Shown here: positions 50,682 through 57,352 of the stretch, piece by piece
Numbering within the stretch: the first letter of the stretch is position 1
How the letters are laid out: each line of letters opens with the position of its first letter
DNA from: Pseudomonas cuatrocienegasensis
GTDB lineage: Bacteria; Pseudomonadota; Gammaproteobacteria; Pseudomonadales; Pseudomonadaceae
DNA: 64,000 bases
Reading direction: 5' to 3'
NCBI RefSeq assembly: GCF_900110925.1
Contig: NZ_FOFP01000003.1
Coordinates: 310,001-374,000, forward strand
The notes under the pieces: model-generated
Told to the model about the DNA's origin: nothing
Seen by the model: the letters and a program-made list of their open reading frames with translations, nothing else
The model's database searches: none
Made by a program: the position numbers and the translations under genes

Positions 50682-51482
50682 TCAGCGCTTGAGCAGCTCG
50701 CCGTACAGTGCCGGGCGCCGCCCTTCGAGGTACGGAAAACGCTCGCGCCAGCTTTCGCGCTGGCTGCGATCCAGGTCGACCACCAGCACGCCTTCGCCCC
50801 CAGCCAAGACACCGAGGCGCTCGCCATCCGGCGCGGCCACGCAGGAGCCACCGAGAAAGGCCAGGCCGTTCTCCACCCCGCTGTGGTTGCAGTAGGCAAC
50901 GAACAGCTGATTTTCCACCGCCCGGGTCGGCACGATCAGTTCCGGCACAACACGGTATTCGGGCGTCAGCGCGGTGGGTATGAGCACCAGCTCGGCGCCG
51001 GCCAGGGCGTGGCTGCGCACCGCCTCGGGGAACTCCACGTCGAAGCAGATCAGCAACGCCACGCGCCAACCATTGAGCAGCACCGGCGCCTCAAAACCCT
51101 CACCAGGCGTGAACAACTCGCGCTCCATCGCCCCGAACAAATGCGCCTTGCGGTAGTTGGCCAGGCGCTGACCCTGGGCGTCGATCAACTGCGCTGAGTT
51201 GTACGGCTTGCCGCCGGCCGGGTGACGCTCGGCATAGCCGTAACACAGCGCCAGCCCGTGTTCGCAACACAGGTCCGCGAGGCGTTGCGCCGCCGGGCCA
51301 TCGGCGGCCTCGGCCAGCGCCGCCATCTGCTCGGGCACCTGGTAGCCGCCCAACCACAGCTCCGGGCACAGCAACACCTGCGCACCTGCGGCGGCGGCAG
51401 CCTGCATCTGCGGTTCCAGGGCCTTGAGGTTGGCATCGACATCGGCGGGAAAACCCTGGGTTTGCCAGAGGGCCAGGCGCAT
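50682..51482 (-). CDS. Nitrilase-superfamily amidohydrolase (DavA-like)
   Basis: The 266-residue enzyme has the full nitrilase triad: Glu41 (LLCPELWLGGY), Lys112 (NYRKAHLFG) and Cys146 (LLICFDVEFPE). It is closest in feel to 5-aminopentanamidase (DavA) and to related aliphatic amidases, so it may release ammonia from an omega-amino amide. It is the first gene of the minus-strand catabolic run, 176 bases upstream of the aldehyde dehydrogenase stretch, and divergent from the LysR regulator. The natural substrate is not known. Confidence 0.85.
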   Translation of the reverse strand: MRLALWQTQGFPADVDANLKALEPQMQAAAAAGAQVLLCPELWLGGYQVPEQMAALAEAADGPAAQRLADLCCEHGLALCYGYAERHPAGGKPYNSAQLIDAQGQRLANYRKAHLFGAMERELFTPGEGFEAPVLLNGWRVALLICFDVEFPEAVRSHALAGAELVLIPTALTPEYRVVPELIVPTRAVENQLFVAYCNHSGVENGLAFLGGSCVAAPDGERLGVLAGGEGVLVVDLDRSQRESWRERFPYLEGRRPALYGELLKR

Positions 51483-51652
51483 AAGACGGTTCCTCGAATA
51501 AGCGTGTATGGGTCTTGCAAGCAGAAGCCATGCCCGCAGCGGCCAGGAAATTTATCGCCGCTGCCCAGCAAAATCCTCACCCCACCGCTGCCCGGTTACC
51601 TGGCCGTGGGGAGTAAGGTGAGGCATAAACAAGCGTTCTACCGAGGTTCCGT

Positions 51653-52600
51653 GTGGCTGCCTATACCCTGCGTCAACTCAAGTACTTCGTCACCACCGTC
51701 GAGTGCGGCAGCGTCGCCGAGGCGTCGCGCAAGCTGTATATCGCCCAGCCGTCGATCTCCACGGCGATCAAGGGCCTGGAAGAAAGCTTCGGCGTGCAAC
51801 TGTTTATTCGCCACCACGCCCAGGGCGTTTCGCTGACGCCCAGCGGCGCGCGCTTCTACCGCAAGGCGCAAAAGCTGCTGCGCATGGCCCACGAGTTCGA
51901 GCAAAACGCCCTGGCCGACAACGACGTGGTGGCCGGGCAAATCGATATCGGCTGCTTTGAAACTGTCGCCCCGCTGATCCTGCCGCGCCTGATCGCCGGC
52001 TTCGGCCAACGCTACCCCGGCGTGGAAATACGCCTGCACGATGGCGAACAACAGGAACTGGTGCAGGGCCTGACCGGCGGGCGCTTCGACCTGACGATCT
52101 TCTACGAACACGACCTCGACAGCACCATCGAAACCGAACCGCTGATGCCGCCGCAGCGCCCCTACGCCCTGCTACCTGAAGGCCATCGCTTTGCCGGGCA
52201 AACCCAGGTCTCGCTGCGCGACCTGGCGCTGGAACCGATGATCCTGCTCGACGTATTGCCGAGCCGCACCTACTTCGTCAGCATCTTCGAAGAGCTGGGC
52301 CTGAGCCCGAATATCGTCTTCAGCTCACCCTCCATCGAAATGGTCCGCGGCATGGTCGGCCAAGGTTTCGGCTTCTCCGTCCTGGTCACCCGTCCGCACA
52401 GCGACATCACCTACGACGGCAAACGCGTGGTCTGCGTCAATATCAGCGAAGACGTTACCGGCTCCGGCCTGGTCGCCGCCTGGCTCAAGCGCGCACAACT
52501 GACCAAGCCGGCGCAGTTGTTTGTGGATTACTGCAAGGAGCAATTGGCGCCCGCGCCGCAGGGTGAGGCAGAACAGACGCCCGCGAGCCTGGAAAAGTAA
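51653..52600 (+). CDS. LysR-type transcriptional regulator of the adjacent catabolic genes
   Basis: The 315-residue regulator has the LysR winged helix (LRQLKYFVTTVECGSVAEASRKLYIAQPSISTAIKGLE) and a periplasmic-binding-protein-like effector domain. It is divergent from the amidase gene with a 170-base gap, the classic arrangement for a LysR activator of the neighbouring operon. Translation appears to start at GTG 51653, with GAGG seven bases before; no ATG lies close. The effector is unknown. The last 20 residues are poorly conserved in type (Gln/Glu/Ala-rich). Confidence 0.88.
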   Translation: MAAYTLRQLKYFVTTVECGSVAEASRKLYIAQPSISTAIKGLEESFGVQLFIRHHAQGVSLTPSGARFYRKAQKLLRMAHEFEQNALADNDVVAGQIDIGCFETVAPLILPRLIAGFGQRYPGVEIRLHDGEQQELVQGLTGGRFDLTIFYEHDLDSTIETEPLMPPQRPYALLPEGHRFAGQTQVSLRDLALEPMILLDVLPSRTYFVSIFEELGLSPNIVFSSPSIEMVRGMVGQGFGFSVLVTRPHSDITYDGKRVVCVNISEDVTGSGLVAAWLKRAQLTKPAQLFVDYCKEQLAPAPQGEAEQTPASLEK

Positions 52601-52683
52601 GACGCCGCTGGCTTGGGGCGTGATGAGCTAGCGGCTCAGCCCAGTGCCGTGACATGAATCAAATCTCTGTCAATGCCAGGCTA

Positions 52684-52791
52684 CGTGGGAGGGGCCGGGC
52701 GGCGCTCCGCTTTAGCCGCGACGCTTTCAGCGCTTTCGAGGAGTATCGCGAATAAAGGCTAGGCGTCCCCTTCGCGCCTACAGATGGCGAC
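52684..52791. repeat. Composite REP element at the left edge of the accessory island
   Basis: GTGGGAGGGGCCGGGCGGCGCTCCGCTTTAGCCGCGAC, then ATCGCGAATAAAGG and CCCCTTCGCGCCTACA, the same composite order as at 38075 and 63401. It lies 84 bases after the LysR stop. Confidence 0.7.
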
Positions 52792-52977
52792 CAATTATTT
52801 GTGTCGCGAAACTAGCGCCGGATAACACGGCAGCTTCAAGCCAATCGGCATGGATCAGGCGTGTGAGGATAACCCTCACGCATTGCTTGCCGTTTTTGCG
52901 GCGAATGCTAAGGTCGAAGCGAAGGATCCTGCCAATTGCCAGCACCGCTGGCCCGTCGTAGCCAAAAGGAGCTTGGA

Positions 52978-53148
52978 ATGCGCGACACCCTCTCGAAAGC
53001 TCGTATCTCCCTCCACGTCATAGATCTGACTCAACATCGCTTGCCGACTCTTTATCGGGCATGGATGGAGCGTGGTCGTCATGGCTGCACAAAATGTGGA
53101 AGTCACGCGAATACGGGGTCGGTTTTGGCGGGAGTGGTAACTGCTTGA
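52978..53148 (+). CDS. Small hypothetical or remnant ORF
   Basis: A 56-residue frame starting MRDTLSKARISLHVIDLTQH has a good ribosome site (AAAAGGAGC, six bases before the ATG). It contains a Cys pair (GCTKCGSHA) and resembles nothing I know. It lies between the LysR gene and the first integron-like cassette and may be the truncated remainder of a longer gene. A small hairpin (GTGAGG / CCTCAC, 52863-52879) precedes it. The rest of the 52601-53241 gap shows no supported gene. Confidence 0.3.
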   Translation: MRDTLSKARISLHVIDLTQHRLPTLYRAWMERGRHGCTKCGSHANTGSVLAGVVTA

Positions 53149-53241
53149 TAGGAAAGGGCTTTATAAAAGCGGCTAGGGAAGGCGGCGTCGTTATATGAAA
53201 TTCTCTCATAATGAATTAATGAGGAATTCGGTCTAATCACT

Positions 53242-53249
53242 GTTAGAGC
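53242..53249 (+). other. Left boundary of cassette 1 (attC R'-type box)
   Basis: GTTAGAGC fits the GTTRRRY recombination consensus. It is the exact reverse complement of GCTCTAAC at 53520-53527, as expected when both ends come from the same circular cassette. I could not find a convincing partner attC on the left. Confidence 0.6.
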
Positions 53250-53254
53250 CAGAC

Positions 53255-53530
53255 ATGCATCCGAAAAACATAAGGCTGTGGTTAGCCATATCATTTCTAG
53301 CACTATCAGTACGATTCTGTGCCGGCCTTTATTATCTATACATAGGGTGCCCAAGAATCTTAGGAGACTGCTACAAGGACGGTGCTAGCGCAGCGTTCTG
53401 GCCAATAACAATTTCAACATTAACCTTTTATATATCAGTCTTGGCAATTATTTTCATAGCAACGATTCGAACGGTTAAAATTTTAGTGCGTTTCGCGAAG
53501 CAAAAACCCACCTCGAAAAGCTCTAACTAG
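53255..53530 (+). CDS. Two-helix membrane protein, integron cassette gene
   Basis: The 91-residue product has two hydrophobic segments (about residues 8-30 and 49-70) with two Cys between (Cys32, Cys39) and a short basic tail. It resembles no family I know. The gene is AT-rich compared with its surroundings. Its ATG is 12 bases after the cassette boundary, and its stop codon TAG falls inside the attC site, immediately after the R'' box, both typical of integron cassette genes. Upstream there is no strong ribosome site, again common for such cassettes. It may be a small toxin, immunity or signalling protein; this is a guess. Confidence 0.6.
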   Translation: MHPKNIRLWLAISFLALSVRFCAGLYYLYIGCPRILGDCYKDGASAAFWPITISTLTFYISVLAIIFIATIRTVKILVRFAKQKPTSKSSN

Positions 53531-53597
53531 TGGTTCAAGTCGTTCGCTTCGCTCACCGGGACGGGCTAAAGCCCGCGCCTTAACCAAACGTTGAGGC
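53520..53597 (+). other. attC recombination site (cassette 1)
   Basis: R'' GCTCTAAC (53520-53527), L'' TGGTTCAAG (53531-53539), L' CTTAACCA (53579-53586) and R' GTTGAGGC (53590-53597). L'' and L' pair except for one extra C in L'', the extrahelical base that orients attC folding. The centre (CTTCGCTCACC, GGGCTAAAGCCC) can fold further. At 78 bases it has the size of Pseudomonas-type attC sites. The R' box differs from the reverse complement of R'' because it belongs to the next cassette. Confidence 0.82.
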
Positions 53598-53758
53598 TGT
53601 AGAAAAACCTCAAGGCATATTCAAGAGCCTTGCCGTATGTGAAATTTGGAGGAGTCGAGCGAGATGAACACGTTATATTGCAAGAGAGATGCTGGTTTTG
53701 GCTAAAACAGCCAAAGCTTCTGGCGCAAATTTTGCTATCTAGTTTTTCTACAAATTCG
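53591..53758 (+). other. Segment between two attC-type boundaries, possible gene-less cassette
   Basis: The 168 bases between GTTGAGGC and GTTAGGC hold no convincing gene. An 11-base perfect inverted repeat brackets it (TGTAGAAAAAC at 53598-53608, GTTTTTCTACA at 53742-53752), with two smaller hairpins inside (CAAGGC/GCCTTG near 53611-53632 and TTTGGCT/AGCCAAA near 53697-53714). It may be a long attC of an ORF-less cassette or a fused remnant. Confidence 0.45.
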
Positions 53759-53783
53759 TTAGGCGTCAGGAACACTTCACGCT

Positions 53784-54527
53784 ATGGCTCGGCGAACAAA
53801 ACCCTATCTGCTCCACGCCTCTTTCCGTCCAGACGCGGAAATCGACTACGGGTCGTATCCATTCAATATCCCGGCGGTTCGAGAACTCGGGAATATAGAC
53901 TTTCACCCAAATGTGACCTTCTTTGTCGGTGAGAATGGCTCCGGGAAGTCAACGGTCATGGAAGGACTTGCCGTAGCGTTAGGCTTTGGTGCTGAAGGTG
54001 GAACGAAGAGCGTTCAATTCCGAACCGCCGAAACGATCTCGCCTCTTCACAACAGCCTGAGGCTGGCTCGCGGCGTTCCAAAGCCTCGCGACGGGTACTT
54101 CCTTCGGGCAGAGAGCTTCTTCAATGTTGCAACCTATATGGATGAGACAGGCTACCTCGGGGGATACGGTGGAAAGTCATTGCACACCCAGTCCCATGGC
54201 GAGTCGTTTATGGCAGTGCTCGTAAACAAGCTACGCGGTGATGGCATCTACCTCCTTGACGAACCGGAAGCGGCGTTATCACCCAGCCGCCAGCTTGCGG
54301 CACTCAGCGCGATCCATCAGTTGGTAGAAGACTCGTCGCAATTTGTCATCGCGACTCATTCACCTGTATTGCTCTCGTACCCACATGCAAAGATCATTCA
54401 GTTTGACGACTCGGGGGTCAGCGAGGTGGCTTTTGAGGACACTGAGCACTTTGTGGTAACGCGGGACTTTCTCAACAACTATCCCAACCGTCTAAAACGG
54501 CTACTCCGCGATGACACTGACGCCTAA
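53784..54527 (+). CDS. AAA/ABC-type ATPase (COG3910-like), integron cassette gene
   Basis: The 247-residue ATPase has Walker A GENGSGKST (residues 49-57), a signature SHGES (137-141), Walker B IYLLDEPEAAL (155-165) and an H-loop ATHSP (190-194). It has no long coiled coil or nuclease domain, so it is the compact stand-alone form of SMC/RecF/OLD-like ATPases. Flanks GTTAGGCGTCAG (53758-53769) and CTGACGCCTAAC (54517-54528) are exact reverse complements, and the TAA stop lies inside the R'' box, so it reads as a mobile integron cassette. Such ATPases occur in anti-phage systems; a role in defence is inference only. Confidence 0.8.
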   Translation: MARRTKPYLLHASFRPDAEIDYGSYPFNIPAVRELGNIDFHPNVTFFVGENGSGKSTVMEGLAVALGFGAEGGTKSVQFRTAETISPLHNSLRLARGVPKPRDGYFLRAESFFNVATYMDETGYLGGYGGKSLHTQSHGESFMAVLVNKLRGDGIYLLDEPEAALSPSRQLAALSAIHQLVEDSSQFVIATHSPVLLSYPHAKIIQFDDSGVSEVAFEDTEHFVVTRDFLNNYPNRLKRLLRDDTDA

Positions 54528-54560
54528 CCCTTGTTTCGAAAAAGTAAAAAGGGGACCGCC
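54517..54560 (+). other. Truncated attC site after the ATPase gene
   Basis: GCCTAAC at 54522-54528 is a good R'' box that contains the ATPase stop codon, but no matching L', L'' or R' follows within 130 bases. The sequence soon changes to GTAAAAAGGGGACCGCC, which resembles the GGGGACAG repeats further on. The site seems broken by insertion or deletion. Confidence 0.55.
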
Positions 54561-54851
54561 AAAAAAGGCAGCAGATTTTGATGAGTCATTGGTTACTTGA
54601 ACGCAAGAGCCTGATAATGGTTGAGTTCAGGCGGCGTCCAGTACGAACGTGATGAAGAAGGCAAGAGTTCTGATCAAATACATAATAATAGGGGACAGAC
54701 CACGAATAACGCCTCAGGAAACCGTGGCCTGCCCTCCAATACCCTCCGCCAAGAAAGACCATGCAATAAAAAATTGAAAATTTGGATAGATCATGCAGTG
54801 AGAATTTTTAAATCTTAGAAAAACGGATCAAATCTCTAAGGGAGCCCAGAA
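54528..54851. other. AT-rich spacer with GGGGAC-type repeat remnants
   Basis: No gene is supported in these 324 bases. AAAAAGGGGACCGCC (54548 onward) and GGGGACAGACCACG...CGTGGCCTGCCC (54691-54733) are hairpin-like units related to the longer GGGGACAGATTTATTT element at 55564. The spacer leads directly into the deaminase-like gene. Confidence 0.45.
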
Positions 54852-55511
54852 ATGAGGCAAGTACTCCAAGAAGCACATGGTGCAATTATAAGGTCAGTAG
54901 GACTAAGATCCGCTGGCTTGCTGAAAACGGTGGCTCATCCTGAAGGATACTTAAAACCCGGCGTGATCAGTGTAGGTGTAGGACTCGCTCGTAACAGACC
55001 AATAATCAAAAGTGACCCGGTGAAACCTTTGACACTTTCTGAATACCTTAAAGCAGAAGGGATTGTTCTGTATTTGGGGATGTCGCCAGGAATGACTCAA
55101 AATTTCACATATGGCAATGGACGGGGAGAGAGGCTTAAATACGGAGCGAGCTCACAAGCATTTAAAAATTTTATTGAGAGTTCCTTGAGCCCTATCGCAC
55201 CAGTAATCTTTTGCCCTGCCCAACCAAGACCCGCGGGCCCTCGACATAAAGACGACCATGTATCATTTATCGGCGGGAGCCATGTAGGCAACGCGGGGTG
55301 TGCTGAAAAGCAAATTATGTATGACGTGATGGAAGTGGGCGACGGTGGTTTGTTAGGCATCAGCAATACGTCGTTTCCTGATCCAGACTCCCCGGACAAA
55401 AGCTTGCATAGCTATATGCGAAAAAGGACAGATGGTACTTTCTATGTTTGTCCATGCACGACCTGCCAGGTAAGACTGGACTACTACGGCATCAAAAATT
55501 TTGATTTGTAA
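54852..55511 (+). CDS. Orphan protein with cytidine-deaminase-type zinc motif
   Basis: The 219-residue protein shows Cys150-Ala-Glu152 (HVGNAGCAEKQIMYDV, predicted helix) and Pro201-Cys202-Thr-Thr-Cys205 (FYVCPCTTCQVRL), the C-A-E and P-C-x-x-C pair that binds catalytic zinc in the cytidine deaminase superfamily, with a 50-residue gap as in toxin-type deaminases. The first 110 residues match nothing I know, and there is no signal peptide. GGGAG stands seven bases before the ATG. Base use is AT-rich compared with the core genome. It could be a nucleotide or nucleic-acid deaminase (toxin, defence effector) or a remnant; no immunity gene is evident. Confidence 0.6.
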   Translation: MRQVLQEAHGAIIRSVGLRSAGLLKTVAHPEGYLKPGVISVGVGLARNRPIIKSDPVKPLTLSEYLKAEGIVLYLGMSPGMTQNFTYGNGRGERLKYGASSQAFKNFIESSLSPIAPVIFCPAQPRPAGPRHKDDHVSFIGGSHVGNAGCAEKQIMYDVMEVGDGGLLGISNTSFPDPDSPDKSLHSYMRKRTDGTFYVCPCTTCQVRLDYYGIKNFDL

Positions 55512-55563
55512 TTGCATAAAACTTCTAGTCATCGGCTAAGTCGGTGCCTGCCTTGAACAAGAA

Positions 55564-55625
55564 GGGGACAGATTTATTTATTGGCCTAATCCGACTGGCC
55601 TAAAAATAAATCTGCCACCCTTTTC
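55564..55625. repeat. GGGGACAGATTTATTT hairpin repeat, copy 1
   Basis: GGGGACAGATTTATTT (55564-55579) faces AAAATAAATCTGCCACCCTTTT (55603-55624), with GGCC/GGCC pairing inside. It can form a long imperfect hairpin. A diverged copy lies at 56560-56623, on the far side of the next gene. Confidence 0.65.
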
Positions 55626-55797
55626 CTCTGAGCCTATTGATTGCCGCAATTCTATTTAGAAAATAGTAGGTCTAAGGATGCTCTGAAGCAGTCCTGTAAC
55701 AATGATGGCGCGGGCCTCTGGTACACTTCGGCAACTCCAGCGCAGCGGTTTTTCATCGCTCGCGAAGCCCCCCGTGCCGTCGTCCTCTACTGATCCC

Positions 55798-56541
55798 ATG
55801 CCGCTCAACATCGCGTCTATCAACATCGAACGCTCCAGGCACCTGCCGCGCGTCGCAGCCTTCATCAAGCGTGAACGCCCGGATCTGCTGTGCCTGCAGG
55901 AGCTCTGCGAGAGCGACATTGGCTTCTTCGAAGCGCTGATGGGCGGTCGCCTGCACTTCGCGCCAATGATGCGCCATCCGGGGGAAGGGTCTACGGATTT
56001 GGTCGGCGTAGGTATGATCGCCCGCGCAGACACATTGACGGACGTGGCTGCCGACTACTACTCCGGCAGCGCGCAGGACATTCGCGAAATCACCTTCTTC
56101 GACACGCAGGGTCATCGCGCAGCCGATCCATTGAGCATCGCCGAAGTCATGCTGAGTGCCACCCTGCAGGGCTTACGCATCGCCGTCACCCACCTCAACG
56201 TGACCCCACTTGGCACATCCACGGCGTACCAGCGGGAAAGTGCCGGCAAGCTGATTCGCCTGGCTCAGGCGCAAGCCCAGCAGGCTGGCGACCTACTTTT
56301 GGTAGGCGACTTCAACGCCCCGCGCGGCCGCGCCACCTTCGACCTGATCGCCGCGCACTTTATCGATGGCATACCGGCGCACCACACCAGCAGCATTGAC
56401 GGCTCGCTGCACCGCGCCGGAGACATTCCGTTTATGGTCGACGGGCTATTCCACACACCGGGCTACCGGCTGGAAAACGTCCACCTGAGTACCGGCGTAT
56501 CCGACCATTGCGCGCTCAGTTGCCGCTTGAGCAAAGCCTGA
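55798..56541 (+). CDS. Endonuclease/exonuclease/phosphatase family protein
   Basis: The 247-residue protein has the EEP fold motifs: NIASINIERS at the start, LLCLQELCE with the catalytic Glu, LLVGDFNAPRGR and C-terminal GVSDHCALSC. These residues bind metal and cleave phosphate bonds in nucleic acids, lipids or inositol phosphates; the substrate is unknown. The frame is open from 55702, but similarity starts at 55798. No strong ribosome site precedes either ATG. GC content is back to chromosomal level, in contrast to the gene before it. Confidence 0.8.
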   Translation: MPLNIASINIERSRHLPRVAAFIKRERPDLLCLQELCESDIGFFEALMGGRLHFAPMMRHPGEGSTDLVGVGMIARADTLTDVAADYYSGSAQDIREITFFDTQGHRAADPLSIAEVMLSATLQGLRIAVTHLNVTPLGTSTAYQRESAGKLIRLAQAQAQQAGDLLLVGDFNAPRGRATFDLIAAHFIDGIPAHHTSSIDGSLHRAGDIPFMVDGLFHTPGYRLENVHLSTGVSDHCALSCRLSKA

Positions 56542-56559
56542 ACTGGCAACAAAAGAACA

Positions 56560-56623
56560 AACAGAGACAGACTTATTGGTTGCTCGAATACAGCTGACGC
56601 AAAAATAAATCCACGCCCTTTTC
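56560..56623. repeat. GGGGACAG-type hairpin repeat, copy 2 (diverged)
   Basis: AGAGACAGACTTATTGGTTGC and AAAAATAAATCCACGCCCTTTT correspond in order and spacing to copy 1 at 55564-55625. The two copies flank the EEP-family gene. Confidence 0.55.
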
Positions 56624-56629
56624 CCAGGT

Positions 56630-57262
56630 CTAAGACTGCGCAGCACTATTAACGAGGCGGATACCGAGCCCGATCATGATGGCGCCGGCCAGTCGGTCGA
56701 TGGCGCTTTTGTAGTGCAGGTAAGCGCGTCGTGGAGCAGGGGCGGACAGCAGGGCCGCGACTATGGCGTACCAACCAAACTCGACGACAAAAACGCAGAG
56801 CACCAGCCCTACTGCCAATGACCAGGACACCGCCGCTGGGAGAAAGGAGGCGAACACGCTGGCGTAGACGATGGCGGTTTTCGGGTTGCTGAGCTGGGTC
56901 GTCAGCCCCAGCAGGAACGAGCGCCGCAGTGGCCGGGCAGCGGCTGCGCCTGTGAGCGTAACCGCCAGCGGCGCGCAGGCGCCCCGGTAAATGCGGTAGC
57001 CGAGATAGGTCAGATAGAGGCCACCGAGCACCTTGAGCAGCAGATAAGCCAGCGGCACGGCCTGAAACATCGCCTGCAACCCGAGCAGGGCCGCCGCGGC
57101 GAAAAGTACACCACCCAGGCCCATGCCGAGCGCAGCAGCGAACGCGTTGAGCCGCGAGGCAGCCACCGCCTCCCTGGCCACCATCACGAAACTGGGGCCA
57201 GGGCTGGCGGCCCCCAGGCCCAGGGCCATTGTGATGCCGACGAGTGCAAGCAACTCATGCAT
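56630..57262 (-). CDS. LysE/RhtB family amino-acid exporter
   Basis: The 210-residue protein has about six membrane spans and the LysE/RhtB pattern: GAASPGPSFVMVAREAVAASR after the first helix, LKVLGGLYLTYLGYRIYRG, and GLTTQLSNPKTAIVYASVFASFLP. Members export amino acids or derivatives. The start has GGAGG seven bases upstream. It lies on the minus strand beside the isochorismatase-like gene, 90 bases apart. The specificity cannot be read from the sequence. Confidence 0.88.
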   Translation of the reverse strand: MHELLALVGITMALGLGAASPGPSFVMVAREAVAASRLNAFAAALGMGLGGVLFAAAALLGLQAMFQAVPLAYLLLKVLGGLYLTYLGYRIYRGACAPLAVTLTGAAAARPLRRSFLLGLTTQLSNPKTAIVYASVFASFLPAAVSWSLAVGLVLCVFVVEFGWYAIVAALLSAPAPRRAYLHYKSAIDRLAGAIMIGLGIRLVNSAAQS

Positions 57263-57352
57263 GGAGAACCTCCTCGTGTCGCCTTAAGCATAAAGTGTCG
57301 GTCAGCGGCAGGGGTCGGGCGGCGCTCTGCTTTAGCCGCAACGGTTGTCGCG

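Noticed and set aside
53242..54560. Active integron with its own integrase
   Set aside because: No tyrosine recombinase frame exists in the window, and the third attC is broken.
52601..55797. Prophage or insertion sequence
   Set aside because: No phage structural, integrase or transposase gene and no terminal repeats with target duplication were found.
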